Assembly (NCBI RefSeq): GCF_024199905.1
Contig: NZ_JANAFB010000013.1
Location: forward strand, 21,546 to 85,545
Direction: 5' to 3'
Length of the DNA stretch: 64,000 bases
Source of the DNA: Rothia santali
Lineage (GTDB): Bacteria > Actinomycetota > Actinomycetes > Actinomycetales > Micrococcaceae
Position numbers and translations under genes: made by a program. A model generated the notes under the pieces. That model did not search any database. It was not told the DNA's origin and saw only the letters and a list, made by a program, of their open reading frames with translations. Shown in pieces: positions 59,931 through 64,000 of this stretch (position 1 is its first letter; every line of letters begins with the position of its first letter).

Positions 59931-60344
59931 ATGACCGAACGCTCGCTCGTCCTCATCAAGCCGGACGGCGTCGAGAGGAGCCTGATCGGTGAGATCCTCT
60001 CCCGCTTCGAGACCAAGGGCTACCGGATCGCCGACCTGACCATGCTCACCCCGGAGCGCGCCCTCCTGGAGAGGCACTACGAGGAGCACCAGGGCAAGCC
60101 GTTCTTCGAGCCGCTCGTGGAGTTCATGATGTCCGGCCCCGTCGTCGCCGCCGTGATCGAGGGTAACCGCGTGATCGAGGGCGTGCGGACCCTGCTCGGC
60201 CCGTCCGAGCCCACCACGGCCCCCGGCGGCACCATCCGCGGGGACCTCGGCCGCGACTGGGGCGCCAAGGTCCAGAAGAACCTCGTGCACGGCTCGGACT
60301 CCCCGGAGTCGGCCGAGCGCGAGATCGGCATCTGGTTCGCCTGA
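59931..60344 (+). CDS. ndk: nucleoside diphosphate kinase
   Basis: Balances nucleoside triphosphates by ping-pong phosphotransfer. SLVLIKPDGVERSLIGEI opens the fold; the phosphohistidine is His120 in NLVHGSDSPESAEREIGIWF. 137 residues. RBS CAGGAGAAG. The Kpn-loop region reads LLGPSEPTTAPGGTIRGDL, slightly altered from the usual MxGxTNPxxA but in the right place. Confidence 0.96.
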   Translation: MTERSLVLIKPDGVERSLIGEILSRFETKGYRIADLTMLTPERALLERHYEEHQGKPFFEPLVEFMMSGPVVAAVIEGNRVIEGVRTLLGPSEPTTAPGGTIRGDLGRDWGAKVQKNLVHGSDSPESAEREIGIWFA

Positions 60345-60379
60345 CCCGCCGGCCCGGCGCCGACGCCGCACGGCATGAC

Positions 60380-60418
60380 GAAGGCCCCGCCCGGACCCGT
60401 GGTCCGGACGGGGCCTTC
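60380..60418. terminator. bidirectional terminator between ndk and VKOR
   Basis: A 17-bp stem with one mismatch (GAAGGCCCCG-C-CCGGAC and complement), CCGTG loop, between convergent genes. No long T run. Confidence 0.8.
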
Positions 60419-60443
60419 CGCCGTCCCGGGGCCTCGCCCCGCC

Positions 60444-61088
60444 CTAGAACATCCCCATGATCACCGTGAAAAAGCGGATGAAGATGATCCCGAAGAGGAC
60501 GAGCAGCACGATCAGGGTCAGGAACCACGACCAGCCCTTGAGCACCTCGGCGATCCGCTCCGGCACGGGGATGACCCCGGCCCTCATGTTGCGCATGGTC
60601 ACGTGCACGAACAGCGTCGACTGCGCGATCCACACGATCATGCAGTACATGCACAGCGCGTCGATCTGGAAGGTGGTCTGGTACCAGAGCCAGCAGATGA
60701 ACACGAAGCCCAGCGTGACCCCCACCTGCACGCACCACCAGTACCAGCGGGCGAACCGCGCACCGGACAGCAGCGCCGCGGCCACCGCGAGCACGATCGC
60801 GTAGGCCACGATGCCGATGAGCGGGTTGGGGAAGCCGAAGGCCTCCGCCTGGTTGGTCCGCATGACCGTCCCGCAGTTGAGCAGCGCGTTGATGTCGCAG
60901 CTGGAGGTGTGGCCGGCGTCGAGGTAGACCTGGAGCCGCTCGAAGACCAGCATGGCGGCCGCGCCGAAGCCGACGACGCCGGTGACGAGCATGAGCAGCC
61001 CGGTGCGGCGGTCACGCGCCCTCGCGACGTCCGAGCCGGGGTCCCGCTCGCCCTCCTGCTCGACGCTCGTGGTGGTGTGTGTGCTCAC
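60444..61088 (-). CDS. vitamin K epoxide reductase family protein
   Basis: Membrane thiol oxidase that re-oxidises DsbA-type proteins using menaquinone. Loop cysteines Cys64 and Cys72 (SSCDINALLNCG) and the active-site pair Cys146/Cys149 (ALCMYCMIVW) are all present. Five hydrophobic helices; the enzyme lacks a fused thioredoxin domain. 214 residues. GTG 61088. Its extracytoplasmic DsbA partner is not in the window; the DsbA-like protein at 40.4 kb has no signal peptide and is cytosolic. Confidence 0.92.
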   Translation of the reverse strand: MSTHTTTSVEQEGERDPGSDVARARDRRTGLLMLVTGVVGFGAAAMLVFERLQVYLDAGHTSSCDINALLNCGTVMRTNQAEAFGFPNPLIGIVAYAIVLAVAAALLSGARFARWYWWCVQVGVTLGFVFICWLWYQTTFQIDALCMYCMIVWIAQSTLFVHVTMRNMRAGVIPVPERIAEVLKGWSWFLTLIVLLVLFGIIFIRFFTVIMGMF

Positions 61089-61559
61089 GCGCTCGTCCTC
61101 CCGCCTGTTCCCGCTCCTCGGGTGCCTGTTCGTCTCGTTTCATCCTAACGATCCCGCCTGGCAGGCCGCCGGGAGGAGCCGCCGCGTCCTGGGAACGAGC
61201 TGGGAGTGCGTTGAGTTTCGCCATAATCGGCGCGAATCGGGGCAGCTGTGCGATACTGGGGGAGGAGCCGGACCGTGCCGCACACGGCTTGGCCCCCGAT
61301 GTGCCACCGACAGGCGTAGTACCCCGTCAGACCCTCGTGGATGACGAAGACCGCCTTGCACAAGACTCCAGCGCGACGCGGAGCTCGGTGGACCCATTGG
61401 CTCGGACGCCGCCCTCGCGGGGACGCCTCGCGAGGCCCGAGAGCCGCCCGAGTAAGAAGATGACTTCCGGTCGCCCCGACGCACGGGGTGAGACCGATAT
61501 ACCGGCCGGGTCCCGGGGTGCGGGTCGGAACCGGCCTCCATAGGAGTGCACGAACGCAG
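61089..61559. other. long divergent gap upstream of the RNase E/G gene
   Basis: 471 bp between VKOR and the RNase E/G gene. No convincing gene: an open frame across it lacks family features. Candidate -10 elements on the plus strand are CATAAT (about 61222) and GATACT (about 61252), implying a leader of 300 nt or more. Several GC-rich inverted repeats (e.g. CCTCGCG/CGCGAGG near 61412-61432) lie in it. Long leaders are common in RNase E genes, which often autoregulate. Confidence 0.5.
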
Positions 61560-64000
61560 ATGAACCACGAAACAGAGGGAAGCACCGAGAGCACGACGAC
61601 GGATCCCGTCGAGACCACGCCCGGCACCGGAGCCTCGCAGTCCGCCGAGCCGCGGGAGGAGGCGACCGCCGGATCCCCGCTGGCCCCCTCGGTCCTGTTC
61701 CAGGCCCCGGACCTCGAGCAGATCAAGGCCGTGTCCCCGCCCAAGCGGCAGGAGCGCGAGCCGGCCGAGGAGGAGGCCGGGGACGAGGTCGTGAGCAAGC
61801 GGCGTCGCAAGCGGCGCCGCGGCACCGACGACGTCGAGGTCAGCGGCGGGGAGGAGGGCGACCCGCCCAACACCGTGACCAAGGTCCGCGCGCCGCGTAC
61901 TACCGAGGCCCCGCCGTCGGACAAGGTCGCCTCGGTCAAGGGCTCGACCCGCCTGGAGGCCAAGCGGCAACGTCGTCGCGAGTCCCGCGCGTCCGGCCGG
62001 CGTCGTCACGTCATCACCGAGGCCGAGTTCCTGGCCCGCCGCGAGTCCGTGGAGCGCCAGATGATGGTGCGGCAGAAGGACGAGCGCATCCAGATCGGCG
62101 TCCTGGAGGACGGCGTGCTGGCGGAGCACTTCGTCTCCGAGACGCAGCAGGACTCGCTGATCGGCAACGTCTACCTCGGCAAGGTGCAGAACGTGCTGCC
62201 CTCGATGGAGGCCGCCTTCGTCGACATCGGGCGCGGCCGCAACGCCGTGCTCTACGCCGGCGAGGTCAACTGGGACGCCTCCGGCCTGGACGGGCAGCCC
62301 CGCAAGATCGAGAACGCGCTGAAGTCCGGCGACTCCGTCCTGGTCCAGGTGACCAAGGACCCGGTCGGCCACAAGGGCGCGCGCCTGACCAGCCAGGTCT
62401 CCCTGCCCGGGCGCTTCCTCGTCTACGTCCCCGGCGGCTCCATGACCGGCATCTCCCGGAAGCTGCCGGACACCGAGCGGAACCGGCTGAAGAAGATCCT
62501 CAAGGACAAGCTGCCCGACGGCGCCGGCGTCATCGTGCGCACGGCCGCCGAGGGCGCGGCCGAGGAGGAGCTGGCGCACGACGTCAACCGCCTGCGCGCC
62601 CAGTGGGAGGAGATCGAGTCGCGGTCGAGCTCCAGCAAGGTCCTCGCGCCCGAGCTGCTGTACCAGGAGCCCGACCTGACCATCAAGACCGTCCGCGACG
62701 TCTTCAACGAGGACTTCTCCTCGATGGTGGTCCAGGGCGAGGAGGCGTGGGACTCGATCGAGGCCTACGTGACCTACGTGGCCCCGGACCTCGTCGGCCG
62801 CCTGGAGAAGTGGGAGGACGAGGAGGACCTCTTCGACCACTACCGGATCGAGGAGGGGCTGGCCAAGGCGCTCGAGCGCAAGGTCTTCCTGCCCTCGGGC
62901 GGCTCGCTCGTGATCGACCGCACCGAGGCGATGACCGTCATCGACGTCAACACGGGCAAGTTCACCGGCTCCGGGGGCAACCTCGAGGAGACCGTGACCA
63001 AGAACAACCTGGAGGCGGCCGAGGAGATCGTGCGGCAGCTGCGCCTGCGGGACATCGGCGGCATCATCGTCATCGACTTCATCGACATGGTCCTGGAGTC
63101 CAACCGGGACCTCGTGCTGCGCCGCCTGGTCGAGTGCCTCGGCCGGGACCGCACCAAGCACCAGGTCGCCGAGGTCACCTCGCTCGGCTTGGTCCAGATG
63201 ACGCGCAAGCGGATGGGCACGGGGCTCCTGGAGGTCTTCTCCGAGCCCTGCGAGCACTGCGCCGGGCGCGGCATCGTCGTCCAGGACCAGCCCATCAAGG
63301 GCCGGACCGGGGGCTTCGCCGTCGAGCACTCCCCGCGCGGCGAGCGGAACGACCGCAAGCGCGGCCGCGGCAACCGCGGCCAGCAGGCCAAGGGCGGCGG
63401 CGAGCAGCGCCCCCAGCAGGACGACGCCCGCGCCGAGGCCACCCGCAACGCCGTGGCCACGATCGCGGCGGCGTCCAAGCACGCGGACGAGGCCGAGGAC
63501 GCCCCGGGCGAGCAGACCGGCGGCCAGCACCCCGAGGCCCACCGGCCGGAGGACGGCGAGTCGAGGTCCGCGAAGAAGCGCAAGCGGCGCAAGCGGAACA
63601 AGGGACGCCAGGAGGGCTTCCAGGAGGAGGCCCGCGGCCCCGAGTCCGAGCGTTCGGAGCGCGGCGGCCCCGACCTCGTGCTGAACCTGCACGGCGAGGT
63701 CATCAGCCTGCCCCAGGGGCACGCCGAGGACGAGGAGGAGCCGGAGGGCGAGCAGGGCGCGTTCACGCTCGAGTCCCTCAGCGAGGCCTTCGAGCGGCGT
63801 GGCGGCGACTCCGGCCGCCGCACCCAGGAGCCGGTGGCCGCGGAGACCGAGGCCGAGCAGGGCGAGGGCCGTGAGGCCGAGCAGGGCCAGGACCGCGGGT
63901 CCGGCCAGGGCGAGGATCGCGAGTCCGGGCGGCGCGACCGCTCCGACGGCGGGTCCGAGGCGTCCTCCGGGGCGCCGGCCCGGGACGCGGGGCGTGCGGG
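61560..64000 (+). CDS. rne: ribonuclease E/G (3' partial)
   Basis: Endoribonuclease for mRNA decay and rRNA/tRNA processing. An N-terminal acidic/basic disordered stretch (about 1-160, with KRRRKRRRG) precedes the catalytic core: S1 domain (IGNVYLGKVQNVLPSMEAAFVDIG), the metal-binding pair in VIDRTEAMTVIDVNTGKF and GGIIVIDFIDM, and the zinc-link CEHCAGRG. After that a long charged C-terminal tail begins (KKRKRRKRNKGRQEG; later EAEQG repeats). ATG 61560 follows AGGAG at about 13 nt. The frame is open through the last base, so the gene continues beyond the window. Confidence 0.94.
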   Translation, partial: MNHETEGSTESTTTDPVETTPGTGASQSAEPREEATAGSPLAPSVLFQAPDLEQIKAVSPPKRQEREPAEEEAGDEVVSKRRRKRRRGTDDVEVSGGEEGDPPNTVTKVRAPRTTEAPPSDKVASVKGSTRLEAKRQRRRESRASGRRRHVITEAEFLARRESVERQMMVRQKDERIQIGVLEDGVLAEHFVSETQQDSLIGNVYLGKVQNVLPSMEAAFVDIGRGRNAVLYAGEVNWDASGLDGQPRKIENALKSGDSVLVQVTKDPVGHKGARLTSQVSLPGRFLVYVPGGSMTGISRKLPDTERNRLKKILKDKLPDGAGVIVRTAAEGAAEEELAHDVNRLRAQWEEIESRSSSSKVLAPELLYQEPDLTIKTVRDVFNEDFSSMVVQGEEAWDSIEAYVTYVAPDLVGRLEKWEDEEDLFDHYRIEEGLAKALERKVFLPSGGSLVIDRTEAMTVIDVNTGKFTGSGGNLEETVTKNNLEAAEEIVRQLRLRDIGGIIVIDFIDMVLESNRDLVLRRLVECLGRDRTKHQVAEVTSLGLVQMTRKRMGTGLLEVFSEPCEHCAGRGIVVQDQPIKGRTGGFAVEHSPRGERNDRKRGRGNRGQQAKGGGEQRPQQDDARAEATRNAVATIAAASKHADEAEDAPGEQTGGQHPEAHRPEDGESRSAKKRKRRKRNKGRQEGFQEEARGPESERSERGGPDLVLNLHGEVISLPQGHAEDEEEPEGEQGAFTLESLSEAFERRGGDSGRRTQEPVAAETEAEQGEGREAEQGQDRGSGQGEDRESGRRDRSDGGSEASSGAPARDAGRA

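Noticed and set aside
61079..61543. 154-codon plus-strand frame before the RNase E/G gene.
   Set aside because: Low-complexity Ser/Arg/Pro composition, overlaps the VKOR start, no ribosome-binding site or motif.
63672..64000. EAEQG/Gly/Arg-rich sequence as a separate gene or repeat element.
   Set aside because: It stays in the RNase E/G frame and is a normal disordered tail for actinobacterial RNase E.

Overview
The window is gap-free, very GC-rich actinobacterial chromosome. Gene content suggests Micrococcales, possibly Micrococcaceae (Kocuria/Micrococcus-like); that placement is inferred from gene order and protein flavour, not from an alignment. Supporting signs are short ATGA/GTGA overlaps, frequent GTG starts, paired ClpP1/ClpP2 subunits, mycothiol-type DinB and DsbA proteins, an ultrashort-stem-I type ileS T-box, a VKOR protein and a RNase E/G with long charged tails. 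No phage, IS element, rRNA or CRISPR array was seen.

Layout. 1-11.9 kb is a biosynthetic block: riboflavin (ribB end, ribA, ribH), histidine (hisE, hisG, hisF, then hisI) and tryptophan (trpE, two small membrane proteins, trpC, trpB, trpA), followed by lgt. 12.4-18.5 kb is glutamate synthase gltBD. 18.5-30.7 kb is mixed: a flavodoxin, pyk, tRNA-Leu, a LOG-family protein, a Mug-type glycosylase, a YbaK-type deacylase, a DASS anion transporter, a TMEM175-like protein, ettA and tesB. This section also holds several short tandem-repeat arrays and a C-terminal remnant of a siderophore-interacting protein. 30.7-35.3 kb carries a truncated haemoglobin coupled to pepN, then rpiB and a Nei-type glycosylase. 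35.4-41 kb carries divergent tRNA-Gly and tRNA-Pro, then tig-clpP1-clpP2-clpX (protein folding and degradation) and a DsbA-like protein. 41-45.2 kb holds an LssY_C membrane protein and valS. 45.4-52.6 kb is assimilatory sulfate reduction and sirohaem synthesis (cbiX-like, sir, cysH, cysD, cysN, cysG). Its last gene has an apparent one-base frameshift between two normally fused domains. 52.8-64 kb runs from an Ile T-box leader and ileS through folC, a DUF4233 protein, a FolC-like paralogue, ndk and VKOR to the first 2.4 kb of an RNase E/G gene, which leaves the window.

How it fits together. The sulfur genes form a chain: ATP sulfurylase (CysDN), APS reductase (CysH) and sulfite reductase (Sir), plus the sirohaem cofactor genes that Sir needs. 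The Clp genes follow trigger factor and have a ClgR-like operator in front. At least nine genes show a -10 hexamer exactly 6-7 nt before the start codon, the geometry of leaderless transcripts. No wholly new multi-gene system stands out. The strongest unusual points are the split cysG, the FolC paralogue with a disturbed 5' end, 3'-end tandem arrays, the leaderless-promoter set, and a DsbA/Rv2466c-like enzyme lacking its second active-site cysteine.
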